A model generated the notes under the pieces. That model was not told the origin of the DNA and ran no database searches. It saw only the letters and a program-made list of their open reading frames with translations. From CAUPWF01 sp963515125 (GTDB lineage: Bacteria; Bacillota; Clostridia; Lachnospirales; Lachnospiraceae), in the NCBI GenBank assembly GCA_052116865.1, contig JBQKKG010000013.1:17037-81036 (forward strand): DNA of 64,000 nt, written 5' to 3'. Position numbers and translations under genes: made by a program. How positions within the stretch are numbered: position 1 is the first letter of the stretch; every line of letters starts with the position of its first letter. Shown piece by piece: positions 1 through 9,262 of the stretch.

Positions 1-1
1 A

Positions 2-778
2 TACAAAGATGTAGAGCTTAAAATCGGAAAAAATGAAAAAGGACTATCAGCTGAAATCTGGCAATATTCACCACAGCGCTTAGCAATCGATATCCTTTCG
101 CCCACTGGACAAAGAAGTGAAATTGTATATCCGCAGATTAGTAATTGTAGAAAGTTCGAATATATATTTGAGAATCTAACTCTTTGGGTAAACAATAATA
201 TTATAGAAATTGAAACAGGGGACCAAGTGATAGTCATAAGATTTCAGAATCCTTTGGAAGGAATTTGGAAATTCAGAGTGTATAACATGGATAATGCGAG
301 TTTTTCATTTCATGCATGGTTGCCATCAGGTGGTTTTATTTCCGATGAAACACATTTCATAGAATCTAATCCATTCACAACCCTTACTTCACCGGGAAAT
401 GCTTATACACCAATCACTGCTACTGCATATAGTTCAGTAGACGAAAGCATTTTTATTAATGCAAGCAGAGGATATACGAGAGGAGGCGTGATAAGCCCAG
501 ATATTGCAGCACCAGGAGTAGATGTAACATGTCCAGCACTAGGAAACAGCTTTGCAAGCGCGACAGGAACAGGAGTAGCATCTGCATTCACAGCAGGAGT
601 AGCAGCCATGCTATTAGAATGGGCAATTGTAAAAGGAAATTATCCTACAATGACTGGAAATGATATACGAAAAATTATGATACGAGGAGCAGAAACAGAT
701 CCAAATCAAATATATCCAAATGAGACATGGGGATTTGGAAGATTAAATATATATCGGATATTTGAAAAATTGCAATAA
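2..778 (+). CDS. Csp-like subtilase (S8), C-terminal part, nucleophile replaced
   Basis: The reading frame is open from the window edge, so the N-terminus with the Asp and His of the triad is outside. The 258 residues left are the C-terminal half of a clostridial S8 peptidase: a beta-rich insert, then SRGYTRGG, PDIAAPGVDV and the final conserved helix TGTGVASAFTAG. In active relatives this helix reads GTSxA, with Ser as nucleophile; here codon 572-574 is GGA (Gly). As read, the protein lacks the usual nucleophile. Csp proteins of Clostridia process or control germination enzymes, and some members such as CspC of C. difficile are known pseudoproteases; assignment to that role here is inference. 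A perfect hairpin follows the stop codon. Confidence 0.8.
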   Translation, partial: YKDVELKIGKNEKGLSAEIWQYSPQRLAIDILSPTGQRSEIVYPQISNCRKFEYIFENLTLWVNNNIIEIETGDQVIVIRFQNPLEGIWKFRVYNMDNASFSFHAWLPSGGFISDETHFIESNPFTTLTSPGNAYTPITATAYSSVDESIFINASRGYTRGGVISPDIAAPGVDVTCPALGNSFASATGTGVASAFTAGVAAMLLEWAIVKGNYPTMTGNDIRKIMIRGAETDPNQIYPNETWGFGRLNIYRIFEKLQ

Positions 779-786
779 CTAATTGG

Positions 787-830
787 CAATTGGGGGCGTA
801 GCAAAATGAATTTTGCTACGCCCCCAATTG
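787..830. repeat. 20-bp perfect palindrome with TGAA loop, repeated near 48.2 kb
   Basis: Arms 787-806 and 811-830 are exact reverse complements, with a 4-nt loop. It lies between convergent genes (the S8 peptidase and asnB) and may stop transcription in both directions, but neither side has the T-run of an intrinsic terminator. The core (cgtagcaaaa, TGAA, ttttgctacg) recurs at 48232-48265, suggesting a dispersed palindromic element rather than a simple terminator. Confidence 0.8.
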
Positions 831-852
831 ACGCCACCAGTTGAAATTGAAT

Positions 853-2706
853 TTAGTACTTGATCTGTACCTGGTATTTTTCAAGCCAATAGTTAATCTG
901 TACAATATAGGCTAACATTTGTGGACCAGCCATCAATTGTCCATACCATGGTTTTCCATAATCAGAAGGACTAGTGAGAAACTGTTCTACTTTTTTTCGG
1001 TCGAGGAATTGAAGAACTGGAGATTGTGAATCGGCCATAATACTTCGGATTTGCGATGCTAATAATTGCTCGTAGTGTGTGTCATATGTTTTTGGATAGG
1101 GTGATTTGCGTCGAAACAGTACTTCGTTAGGAAGCAATCCTCTGCCACACTCTCTTAAGAGACTTTTGACTACATCGTTTTTTGTTTTCATATCCCAAGG
1201 AACATTCCAGACGTATTCTATGATCCGATGATCAGCAAATGGTACGCGGGCCTCTAGACCAGAATACATACTAGTTCGATCCATACGATCCAAAAGTGTC
1301 TGCATAAACCATTTTAAATTTAGATAAGAGATTTCCCGCCTTCGGGCTTCTTGCGGGGTATCTTCTGGTAAACGGGGAGTCTCACTAACCGATTGCTCAT
1401 AAGTTTGTGTTACATAATCATCCATATCTAGGTAGTCAATGAACTCATCGTTTAGTAGAACTTTACGAGCTTCTAAATCCATAGTCCAAGGAAAGGTATG
1501 AGCCTCAAAGCATTCTTTTTTGTGGAACCATGGATAGCCACCAAAAATCTCATCTGCGCACTCTCCGGTCAAGGTGACTTTATTAAATGGCTTTACCTGT
1601 GAACAAAAGTACAACATTGAAGAATCAACATCTGCCATTGCAGGAAGATCACGAGCATCTACAGAAGCCTTTAAAAGTCGTGCTTGATCATCGATGCTAC
1701 ACTCTAGAAAATGGTGATTAGAATCTAGAAAGGCTACCATCTGTTCCACATAAGGTCTGTCTTGAGATGGCTGAAATGAGGAGGCTTTAAAGTAACGATC
1801 ATTGTTGGTAAAGTCGAAAGAAAATGTATTTAATCGTTCGCCTTTCTTCTTTAATTCCATTGAACAAACAGCAGATACTAGGCTGCTGTCAACGCCTCCA
1901 GATAAAAAAGTACAGATAGGAACATCAGATATCATTTGTCTTTGAATGGAATCGATTACGAGTTGACATGTCTTTTCAATAGTTTTCTCATAGTTATCTT
2001 CGTGAGAATGACTGATAAGACTCCAGTAACAGGTGAGGTTCATACCGTCAATGCCATATCGCAAGTAATGGCCAGGCAGTAGTTCATCAATACCTTGAAA
2101 CACACCGACGCCGTAAGTTTTTGCAGGACCAATGCTGAAAATCTCATTAAGCCCTTTTTTCCCTAATTCTGGAGTTACCTCTGGATGAGCTAGAATTCCT
2201 TTGATTTCAGAGGAAAAGATTAATTCTTGATCCTTTTTCATATAGAATAAAGGTTTGATACCACTACGATCACGATAGAGATAAATACAGTCTTGGATTG
2301 GATCTAAAATAGCAAATGCAAAGATACCATTTAATTTCGCTACAAACTGAGGACCATATTCTATAAAACATGTTAAAATCACTTCTGTATCACTTTCTGT
2401 TTGAAAGTTCCATCCAAGAGAATGCAATTCATCTTTTAATTCTTTCGTATTATATAATTCTCCGTTGTATACAATGGCCCATGTATGTCCATTTATAGTC
2501 TTTTCCATTGGCTGATGCCCAGTATTTAAATCAATAATAGACAATCTTGCATGAGCAAGCCCTGCGTGAGTAGCTAAAAAGATTCCGTGATCATCAGGCC
2601 CACGATGCTTTTGCACTTCATGCATGTGTTCCAGAATATTGCTATAATAGGTATTTTTCTTTGTATAATCGATGGTAGGATTATAAAAACCAGCAATACC
2701 ACACAT
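853..2706 (-). CDS. asnB: Glutamine-dependent asparagine synthetase
   Basis: Makes asparagine from aspartate, ATP and glutamine-derived ammonia in the cytoplasm. The protein (617 aa, normal length) starts MCGIAGF, so Cys2 is the N-terminal glutaminase nucleophile after Met removal; the Ntn glutaminase domain spans about residues 2-210. The synthetase domain follows, with the pyrophosphate loop LSGGVDSS and the downstream TGECADEIFGGYPW segment. The start follows AGAAGGGGG, 10-12 nt upstream. It is a single-gene unit with its own promoter at 2752-2779 and diverges from the cfa gene. Confidence is high for family; regulation by asparagine supply is not visible. Confidence 0.96.
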   Translation of the reverse strand: MCGIAGFYNPTIDYTKKNTYYSNILEHMHEVQKHRGPDDHGIFLATHAGLAHARLSIIDLNTGHQPMEKTINGHTWAIVYNGELYNTKELKDELHSLGWNFQTESDTEVILTCFIEYGPQFVAKLNGIFAFAILDPIQDCIYLYRDRSGIKPLFYMKKDQELIFSSEIKGILAHPEVTPELGKKGLNEIFSIGPAKTYGVGVFQGIDELLPGHYLRYGIDGMNLTCYWSLISHSHEDNYEKTIEKTCQLVIDSIQRQMISDVPICTFLSGGVDSSLVSAVCSMELKKKGERLNTFSFDFTNNDRYFKASSFQPSQDRPYVEQMVAFLDSNHHFLECSIDDQARLLKASVDARDLPAMADVDSSMLYFCSQVKPFNKVTLTGECADEIFGGYPWFHKKECFEAHTFPWTMDLEARKVLLNDEFIDYLDMDDYVTQTYEQSVSETPRLPEDTPQEARRREISYLNLKWFMQTLLDRMDRTSMYSGLEARVPFADHRIIEYVWNVPWDMKTKNDVVKSLLRECGRGLLPNEVLFRRKSPYPKTYDTHYEQLLASQIRSIMADSQSPVLQFLDRKKVEQFLTSPSDYGKPWYGQLMAGPQMLAYIVQINYWLEKYQVQIKY

Positions 2707-2751
2707 AATAATTAATTCCCCCTTCTAATGTAAGAAAAAGCTTCCTTTCTA

Positions 2752-2779
2752 ATCATATATAGACTATGTATATGTGCAA
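2752..2779 (-). promoter_or_regulatory. Sigma-A-type promoter for asnB
   Basis: On the minus strand TTGCAC (2779-2774) is followed after 16 bp by TATGAT (2757-2752), about 50 bp upstream of the asnB start codon. Spacing is slightly short of the ideal 17 bp. Confidence 0.45.
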
Positions 2780-2917
2780 GAGTCATGTACTAACAACTTT
2801 TTCTTATTGTATACAGAAAAATCCTAGAATATCTAGTTAAGAAATGTGATTGGTGTATGATTTTTTAATAATGGGTCAAAACTCCATGTATAGATTATAA
2901 GTAGAGGAAGGGTTGAA

Positions 2918-4075
2918 ATGAAAGATTTTATAGAAAGTTATTTAGAAAATATTATTCCAGTTGCTTTTATCATTCATTGCGGAAATGAAAAGAAAAAAAT
3001 TGGCCAGGGGGATGCAAAATTTACCGTATCATTAAAACAAATGCCAGACAAAAAAGAACTATTAACTAGTACGTCACTTGCATTAGGAGAGGCCTATATG
3101 CATAAGGATATAGACGTGGACAGAGATCTATATGAGGTACTTAATATGTTCATGGGAGAGATGGGGAGATTTAAAAGTAATCATTCTGCACTGAAACATA
3201 TATTAGATACATCAGCATCTAAAGGACATCAAAAGGAAGAGGTACAATCACACTATGACATAGGAAATGATTTTTATCAATTATGGCTAGATGAAACCAT
3301 GAGCTATTCTTGTGGATACTTTAAGACACCGGAAGATACCTTGTATCAAGCACAAATGAATAAAGTGGAGCATATTTTAGAAAAATTACATTTAGAATCA
3401 GGAATGACGCTTTTGGATATTGGCTGCGGATGGGGATTCCTTTTAATTGAAGCTGCAAAAAAATACAAGATTCAAGGGACGGGCATTACCTTAAGTCAGG
3501 AACAGTATGACAAATTCAACGCCAGGATAAAGGAAGAACAACTGGAGGATTATTTGACAGTAAAGCTTATGGATTATCGGGAATTAGAGCATTCTTCTAT
3601 GGAATTTGATCGGGTGGTTAGTGTCGGAATGCTAGAGCATGTTGGTAGAGGTCAATATGATCTCTTTTTAAAAAATGTGAATGCTGTGCTTAAAAAGCAA
3701 GGGGTATTCCTCTTGCATTATATTAGTAGTCTTAGAGAATATCCTGGAGATGCGTGGATTCGTAAATATATTTTCCCGGGTGGGACAATACCAAGCTTAA
3801 GGGAAATTATTGACTTGCTACCAGATTATCATTTTTATACCTTAGATGTAGAAAGTCTGAGAAGGCACTATAATAAAACCTTATTGTGTTGGAGAGAAAA
3901 TTTTTTGCATCACAGGGAAGAAATAGAAGAACGTATGGGAATAGAATTTACACGCATGTGGGAATTATACCTTGCCTCCTGTGCTGCTACTTTTAACAAT
4001 GGAATTATAGATTTACATCAAATTCTCATTACAAAGGGTATCAATAATGAATTACCAATGAATCGCATAGTGTAA
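2918..4075 (+). CDS. cfa: Cyclopropane-fatty-acyl-phospholipid synthase
   Basis: SAM-dependent enzyme that adds a methylene group across double bonds of membrane phospholipid acyl chains. The 385-aa protein has an N-terminal lipid-binding region (about 1-105), then QSHYDIGNDFYQLWLD and SYSCGYF, characteristic of the CFA/mycolic acid synthase family, and the SAM-binding motif LLDIGCGWG at about residue 167. The VGMLEHVG segment carries the active-site Glu-His typical of the family. The gene starts after AGAGGAAGGG and is followed 21 bp later by a phosphoesterase, probably in the same transcript. It could act on lipids other than those in E. coli. Confidence 0.9.
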   Translation: MKDFIESYLENIIPVAFIIHCGNEKKKIGQGDAKFTVSLKQMPDKKELLTSTSLALGEAYMHKDIDVDRDLYEVLNMFMGEMGRFKSNHSALKHILDTSASKGHQKEEVQSHYDIGNDFYQLWLDETMSYSCGYFKTPEDTLYQAQMNKVEHILEKLHLESGMTLLDIGCGWGFLLIEAAKKYKIQGTGITLSQEQYDKFNARIKEEQLEDYLTVKLMDYRELEHSSMEFDRVVSVGMLEHVGRGQYDLFLKNVNAVLKKQGVFLLHYISSLREYPGDAWIRKYIFPGGTIPSLREIIDLLPDYHFYTLDVESLRRHYNKTLLCWRENFLHHREEIEERMGIEFTRMWELYLASCAATFNNGIIDLHQILITKGINNELPMNRIV

Positions 4076-4096
4076 AGAGGAAGGGCAGGATAAATA

Positions 4097-4984
4097 ATGA
4101 ATACAAATGGAAGATTGAATGATGCGTATAAGAATGCAAAAAGAATTCCACTGGATTCACAATCAAAATTTGTGTTTTTCAGTGATTGTCATAGGGGAGA
4201 CGATAGTGTATCCGACGAATTTGCTAGAAATCAAACATTAGTAGTTGCAGCATTAAATTATTATTATCAAAATGGATTTACTTATGTCGAAGTAGGAGAT
4301 GGGGATGACTTATGGTCCCATAGAAAACTCCAATACATTCGTACTGCTCATACGGATGTATTTACGTTGTTAAAAAAATTTTATAAAGAACGACGATTTT
4401 ACATGTTGTATGGTAATCACAATATCTGTTTGTCGAATCCCAAATTTGTCGCTAAGAATTATTATTATTATTATGACGAATATACTGGAGAAAAGGAACC
4501 TCTGTTTTACGGGCTAAAACCTTTGGAATCTATCGTATTAAAAGAAGTAAATACAGGGCAGGAGATCCTAGTGATACACGGACATCAAGGGGACATTTTA
4601 AATGATCAGCTTTGGTTTCTATCTATGATTGGAGTTCGTTATTTTTGGAAATTTATGCATGTGGTTGGAATTCGAAATCCAGCAAGTCCAGCAAAGAACC
4701 AACATAAGCGGCACCATATTGAGAAGAATTATTCTACCTGGATTCGGCAACATGGGAAAATGCTAATCTGTGGACATACACATCGTATGAAATTCCCTAG
4801 AAAAGGGGAAGTGCCTTACTTTAATATAGGGAGTTGTGTACAGACCAAGGGGATTACGACTATTGAAATTGTACGGAAAAAAATCACCTTAGTCGAATGG
4901 CGTGTAAGATGCGATGAAGAGGGCATGTTATATGCTGCTCGTAGGGTGATTCGAGGGCCTGTACCAGTACGCCATTGGCGTTAA
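4097..4984 (+). CDS. Calcineurin-like metallophosphoesterase
   Basis: A 295-aa cytoplasmic phosphoesterase with the family's metal-binding blocks in order: FSDCHRGD, GDGDDLW, YGNHN, HGHQGD and CGHTHR. The general pattern resembles the LpxH/UDP-diacylglucosamine hydrolase branch, but Firmicutes do not make lipid A, so the substrate is unknown. Its position right behind cfa suggests a lipid- or envelope-related role; this is inference. A strong bidirectional hairpin ends the transcript at 5047-5078. Confidence 0.85.
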   Translation: MNTNGRLNDAYKNAKRIPLDSQSKFVFFSDCHRGDDSVSDEFARNQTLVVAALNYYYQNGFTYVEVGDGDDLWSHRKLQYIRTAHTDVFTLLKKFYKERRFYMLYGNHNICLSNPKFVAKNYYYYYDEYTGEKEPLFYGLKPLESIVLKEVNTGQEILVIHGHQGDILNDQLWFLSMIGVRYFWKFMHVVGIRNPASPAKNQHKRHHIEKNYSTWIRQHGKMLICGHTHRMKFPRKGEVPYFNIGSCVQTKGITTIEIVRKKITLVEWRVRCDEEGMLYAARRVIRGPVPVRHWR

Positions 4985-5046
4985 CAGTGTGCATTACAAA
5001 TTAAAATTTGATAAAGATAGAGTCGGTTCCAAAAGTAGAGCCTGAG

Positions 5047-5078
5047 AAAACGGCTAGTCAGCAATGACTAGCCGTTTT
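5047..5078. terminator. Bidirectional intrinsic terminator
   Basis: 14-bp perfect stem (5047-5060 with 5065-5078) with GCAA loop, flanked by A-run on the left and T-run on the right. It serves the cfa-phosphoesterase transcript and the convergent GAPDH gene. Confidence 0.85.
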
Positions 5079-5116
5079 ACTTGATTTGATATAAAATGTT
5101 ATGAATCGGCGTGAGT

Positions 5117-6145
5117 TTATAAGATACAAGTCGTATCTACTCGATAGATATGTTCTAGCATGTGGAAAATCTGTGAAGTATATCCCCACTCGTTATCATA
5201 AAAACAGATTAACTTAAAAAATGTTCCATTTAATTCAATGCCTTCTCGAGCATCAAAAATACAAGTATTAGAATCACCAATAAAATCGGATGAAACGACT
5301 TCATCGTCTACGTACTCTATAATACCCTTTAATGGGCCTTTTGAGGCTGCTTTTACTTTTTCACAGATATCTTCATAGGAGGTCTCAAGCTTTAACATAA
5401 TATTTAAATCTACGAGAGATACATCCGAAGTTGGAACGCGATAAGAAATTCCGGTTAGTTTACCTTTTAGAGTTGGGATTACTTTGGAGACTGCTTTTGC
5501 TGCCCCGGTAGTAGATGGTATCAGATTGCCAAATACTGCACGTCCTGTACGCCAATCCTTTAATGAGCGACAGTCTACTACTTTTTGCTTAGCAGTAGCG
5601 GCGTGTATGGTAGACATAAGTCCTTGTTCAATTCCATAGTTGTCTTCTAGAATTTTGCAGATAGGTGCAAGACAATTGGTAGTGCAGGAAGCATTGGAGA
5701 TGATATTCATATCAGGGGTGTAGTTGTTATGATTAACTCCCATGACAAAGGTTGGTGTTATCTCGTCTTTTGCTGGAGCGGAGATGATAACTTTTTTTGC
5801 CCCGGCTTTCAGATGGGCATATGCACGCTCCGTAGTACAGTAAGCGCCCGTAGCTTCTATGATATATTCCGCGCCACATTCATTCCATGGAATGTTACAT
5901 GCATCACTTTCTTTGTAGACAGGTATTTTTTTCCCATTTACCAGAATTCCTTGCTCATATGTACCAAGCTCTCCTTTGAATTGACCATAGATAGAATCGT
6001 AACGAATCATATAGATAATATAGTCATACTCCGCATTTCTTACATTAATTCCGCAAATATTGAATTGTTCTGGGTGCTCCATGGCGATACGGAATGAAAC
6101 CCTCCCAATACGTCCAAACCCGTTAATGCCAATATTAATAGCCAT
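5117..6145 (-). CDS. gap: Glyceraldehyde-3-phosphate dehydrogenase, type I
   Basis: Glycolytic enzyme oxidizing glyceraldehyde-3-phosphate to 1,3-bisphosphoglycerate. The start chosen (ATG at 6145, MAINIGINGFGRIGR) has GGGAGGA seven bases upstream; an upstream in-frame ATG at 6193 has no such site and would add 16 unconserved residues. Length is then 342 aa. The NAD-binding motif GINGFGRIGR is at the N-terminus, and SNASCTTN contains the catalytic Cys, with HAATAKQK following. The gene stands alone rather than with pgk and tpi, so it may be a secondary isozyme. The C-terminal tail after HIYRVDT is unremarkable. Confidence 0.95.
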   Translation of the reverse strand: MAINIGINGFGRIGRVSFRIAMEHPEQFNICGINVRNAEYDYIIYMIRYDSIYGQFKGELGTYEQGILVNGKKIPVYKESDACNIPWNECGAEYIIEATGAYCTTERAYAHLKAGAKKVIISAPAKDEITPTFVMGVNHNNYTPDMNIISNASCTTNCLAPICKILEDNYGIEQGLMSTIHAATAKQKVVDCRSLKDWRTGRAVFGNLIPSTTGAAKAVSKVIPTLKGKLTGISYRVPTSDVSLVDLNIMLKLETSYEDICEKVKAASKGPLKGIIEYVDDEVVSSDFIGDSNTCIFDAREGIELNGTFFKLICFYDNEWGYTSQIFHMLEHIYRVDTTCIL

Positions 6146-6364
6146 TTCTTTTGTCCTCCCTTGTTTCATTATTAAAATAACCTTTATGCTCATCGTAACA
6201 CAGAATTCGGAGAAGTAAAGTGGGAAGAAAGACTTAATAATATTTTAACAAAACCCAGTAAATACAAGGGATTACAAGGAATGGCGAAAGATAAAGAAAA
6301 AGATTTCATTGTGTATGTAAAAAAATGCAATACATGATAACAATGTATGTAATAAAGTACATAT

Positions 6365-6385
6365 TATCAAAAAGTTTGATAATTA
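6365..6385. promoter_or_regulatory. 9-bp dyad upstream of GAPDH (possible operator)
   Basis: Perfect inverted repeat attatcaaa/tttgataat separated by 3 bp inside the AT-rich 285-bp gap between GAPDH and the calcium ATPase. It is about 220 bp upstream of the GAPDH start. No regulator is identified; it may simply be a weak RNA hairpin. Confidence 0.3.
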
Positions 6386-6429
6386 TTTATCTTTGCATAC
6401 GTACTATTTGGACGAAAGAATCATTATAA

Positions 6430-6461
6430 ATCCCGACTTCTCAAGATAAAGAAGTCGGGAT
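6430..6461 (-). terminator. Terminator of the P-type ATPase gene
   Basis: 12-bp stem (6430-6441 with 6450-6461), GC-rich in its centre, 17 bases after the ATPase stop codon on the minus strand and followed there by TTATAATGATTC. Confidence 0.7.
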
Positions 6462-6478
6462 GACAGTATTATGTCACT

Positions 6479-9079
6479 TTATTGTGTAATGGTTCTTTTA
6501 TCTGAACGCTCACCTTTCAAATAATTGCCCAATGTTTCAAAAGGATGCCACAACATGATTTCATGCGCCAATAATGGCATAGCGGCTAATGCCGTCAAGA
6601 GGCCCCATTCGGAAAGACTAAGATGATAAGTTCCGAAAGCATTGATAAAATACGGAACCTCTGTTACCAATAATTGTAGAGAGAAGCCAACCACAAAGGC
6701 AGCAATCATTAACTTATTCGTTAAATGATTCATTCGGAAAAATGATTGTTCTACATCCCTCATGCCAAGTGCATGAAATAACTGGGATAGTCCAAGTACT
6801 GTGAATGCGTATGTTTGGGCGCGTGCGAGTATTGCAGGATCTTGGAGTAACATAGTAAGGCCACTTAGGGTAACTGGTGTATTTTTTACGGAAAGCATAC
6901 CAAGCGGAATCTGAAGAAAAGCAACCATGGTAATGGATGCAATTAAAAGTCCGTAAAAAAGTGTCAAATTGAATCCTCCGTTGGAAAAAAGACTTTCACT
7001 TTTTGCACGAGGAGGTCTTGTCATAAAACTTTTATTATTATTAATGTCAATACCAAGTGCCAGCGCTGGTAACGTATCTGTAATTAAATTGATCCACAGA
7101 ATATGGCTTGGTTTTAGTGGAGAAGAAAGCCCTAATGTAATAGCAATTAACATAATAATTATCTCTCCAAAATTTGAAGAAAGTAAAAAAAGTACTGATT
7201 TCCGAATGTTTTCATAAATACTACGTCCCTCTGCAATTGCCTTTGCAATTGTGGCAAAATTATCATCGGTCAGTACAAGATCTGCAGCATTTTTTGCCAC
7301 ATCGGTACCAGTAATGCCCATAGCAATCCCAACGTCTGCGGATTTTAATGAAGGAGCATCATTGACGCCATCGCCGGTCATAGCTACGATCTTACCAGAA
7401 GCCTTGAGCGTAGTGACAATTCGTACCTTATGTTCTGGTGATACATGTGCAAATACGGTTGTGCGAGAAAGCGCGTTGGTAAAGGCTGCATCTGACAACG
7501 CATCAATATCGCTACCAGTCATGCATTCGGACATTTTACGGGCGATTCCAAGCTCATTTGCTATTGCAAAGGCAGTATCAATACGATCCCCTGTAATCAT
7601 AATTGTTTTTACACCAGCTGCTTGAAAATCAAGGACTGCTTGAGCTGCCTCTGGACGGACTGGATCCATCATTCCAACAAATCCCAAAAAGACCAATTCA
7701 TCTTCGGAGGGTGTTTTATTTCCGGAACGCATACCAAGCGCTAACAAGCGGAGCGCCTTACTAGAAAGTTTTGCAGCTGCAGCGTTGATATGGGCACGAT
7801 GGTTGGCTGTAAGTGGAATAACTCTGCCGTTTACAAATATTTTAGTAGAATGCTTTATAATTTCTTCAATAGACCCTTTGGTATAAGAGGTATAAGAACT
7901 ACCATCTTGATGGAGGGTTGTCATCATCTTGCGCTCAGAATCAAAGGCAATTTCATCTTTTCTTGGAAAACGCTGTTCTAATTCGGTACGTGAAATGCCA
8001 TATCTGCCAGCCAAATCAAGTAAAGCTAATTCGGTAGGATCTCCAAGACGATGTTCGGTGGAGATGACAGCATCATTACACAGAGCGAATCCTTGTAAAA
8101 ATTGTTTTTCTGTTGCGTAGGGAAGAGAGTCTGAATTATAGATATGTTCATTTGTATAACATAGCGTAACAGACATTTTATTTTGTGTCAAAGTTCCCGT
8201 TTTATCAGAGCATACAACACTTACAGAGCCTAAAGTTTCTACACTTGGAAGGCGTTTTACAATGGTATTTACTTTTACCATTCTAGAAACGCTTAGGGCC
8301 AAAACCATGGTGACAATGGCGGGAAGTCCTTCTGGGACTGCAGCGACAGCCAAAGATATAGCGGTGATCAGCATTTCCATAATGTCTCGTTTTTGTAATA
8401 CGGCAATTAAAAATAGCAACACACATAAACATACGGATATGATGCTTAGTAATTTTCCTAAATCTCCTAAACGTCGTTGTAGTGGTGTAGTATCAGAAGG
8501 TGCTTCGTTGATTAGCCGGGCAATTTTTCCGATTTCAGTATCCATTCCGATTGCGGTAACAACCCCTTCGCCTCTACCATAGGTAACATTGGTAGACATA
8601 AAAGCTTTGTTTTCTTTATAGAGATCTTTTTCAACGGGCAAAGATTCTCCGGTCAATGCTGATTCCTCAATTTTTAGGCTGTTGACAGAAGTTAATTTTA
8701 AGTCAGCGGGTACTTGTCTTCCAGCGTCTAAGCATACAATATCCCCTACAATCAGATCTTTTGCTGGAATTTCTACTTGCACTTGATTGCGTAGAATAAG
8801 AGCTTTCGGGCTTGTCAATTGTTTTAAAGATTCTAATGCCCTACGTGCTTTTCCTTCTTGTATTACCCCTACAGCAGCATTTAAAATAATCACTGCAAAG
8901 ATGATTATCGTGTCGCTAAATTCTCCCAATAACATAGAAATAGCAGCAGCAACAAATAATACAAAGATGAGAGGATCATTGAGTTGTTCTAAAAAAGACG
9001 CCACCACGGTCTTTTGTTTTGCCTCTTCTAATATATTTTTACCACGGTTGCCTTGTAAGTCTAGCTGTTTATTATCCAT
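6479..9079 (-). CDS. Cation-transporting P-type ATPase (Ca2+, type IIA-like)
   Basis: Membrane pump, probably exporting Ca2+. The ~866-aa protein shows the actuator motif LTGESLPVEK, membrane segment 4 with VAAVPEGLPAIV, the phosphorylated Asp in CSDKTGTLT, the hinge TGDGVNDAPSLK, and the M6 segment NLITDTLPALALGID. About ten hydrophobic segments can be traced. Of two possible starts (9085 and 9079), the second Met has GGAGG at ideal spacing, the first only 2 bases away. The usual N-terminal 25-30 residues before the QGxNxL region are missing, and a TAG codon lies in frame upstream, so the protein is naturally short at its N-terminus. Exact ion specificity is not proven. Confidence 0.92.
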   Translation of the reverse strand: MDNKQLDLQGNRGKNILEEAKQKTVVASFLEQLNDPLIFVLFVAAAISMLLGEFSDTIIIFAVIILNAAVGVIQEGKARRALESLKQLTSPKALILRNQVQVEIPAKDLIVGDIVCLDAGRQVPADLKLTSVNSLKIEESALTGESLPVEKDLYKENKAFMSTNVTYGRGEGVVTAIGMDTEIGKIARLINEAPSDTTPLQRRLGDLGKLLSIISVCLCVLLFLIAVLQKRDIMEMLITAISLAVAAVPEGLPAIVTMVLALSVSRMVKVNTIVKRLPSVETLGSVSVVCSDKTGTLTQNKMSVTLCYTNEHIYNSDSLPYATEKQFLQGFALCNDAVISTEHRLGDPTELALLDLAGRYGISRTELEQRFPRKDEIAFDSERKMMTTLHQDGSSYTSYTKGSIEEIIKHSTKIFVNGRVIPLTANHRAHINAAAAKLSSKALRLLALGMRSGNKTPSEDELVFLGFVGMMDPVRPEAAQAVLDFQAAGVKTIMITGDRIDTAFAIANELGIARKMSECMTGSDIDALSDAAFTNALSRTTVFAHVSPEHKVRIVTTLKASGKIVAMTGDGVNDAPSLKSADVGIAMGITGTDVAKNAADLVLTDDNFATIAKAIAEGRSIYENIRKSVLFLLSSNFGEIIIMLIAITLGLSSPLKPSHILWINLITDTLPALALGIDINNNKSFMTRPPRAKSESLFSNGGFNLTLFYGLLIASITMVAFLQIPLGMLSVKNTPVTLSGLTMLLQDPAILARAQTYAFTVLGLSQLFHALGMRDVEQSFFRMNHLTNKLMIAAFVVGFSLQLLVTEVPYFINAFGTYHLSLSEWGLLTALAAMPLLAHEIMLWHPFETLGNYLKGERSDKRTITQ

Positions 9080-9262
9080 TTTCATATCCTCCCTGGACTA
9101 GTTTCCTATATATTTATCAATACATATGAGGGCATGGACAAAAATATGTTATATTAGTAGGAGAATTAAGACAGGTTATTTAGAATTTTTAGAGACATAA
9201 GTCAAATTATAACGTATAATAGTGATATAAAGGCGTACTTAAGAGTAATAGAGGAAATGAAG

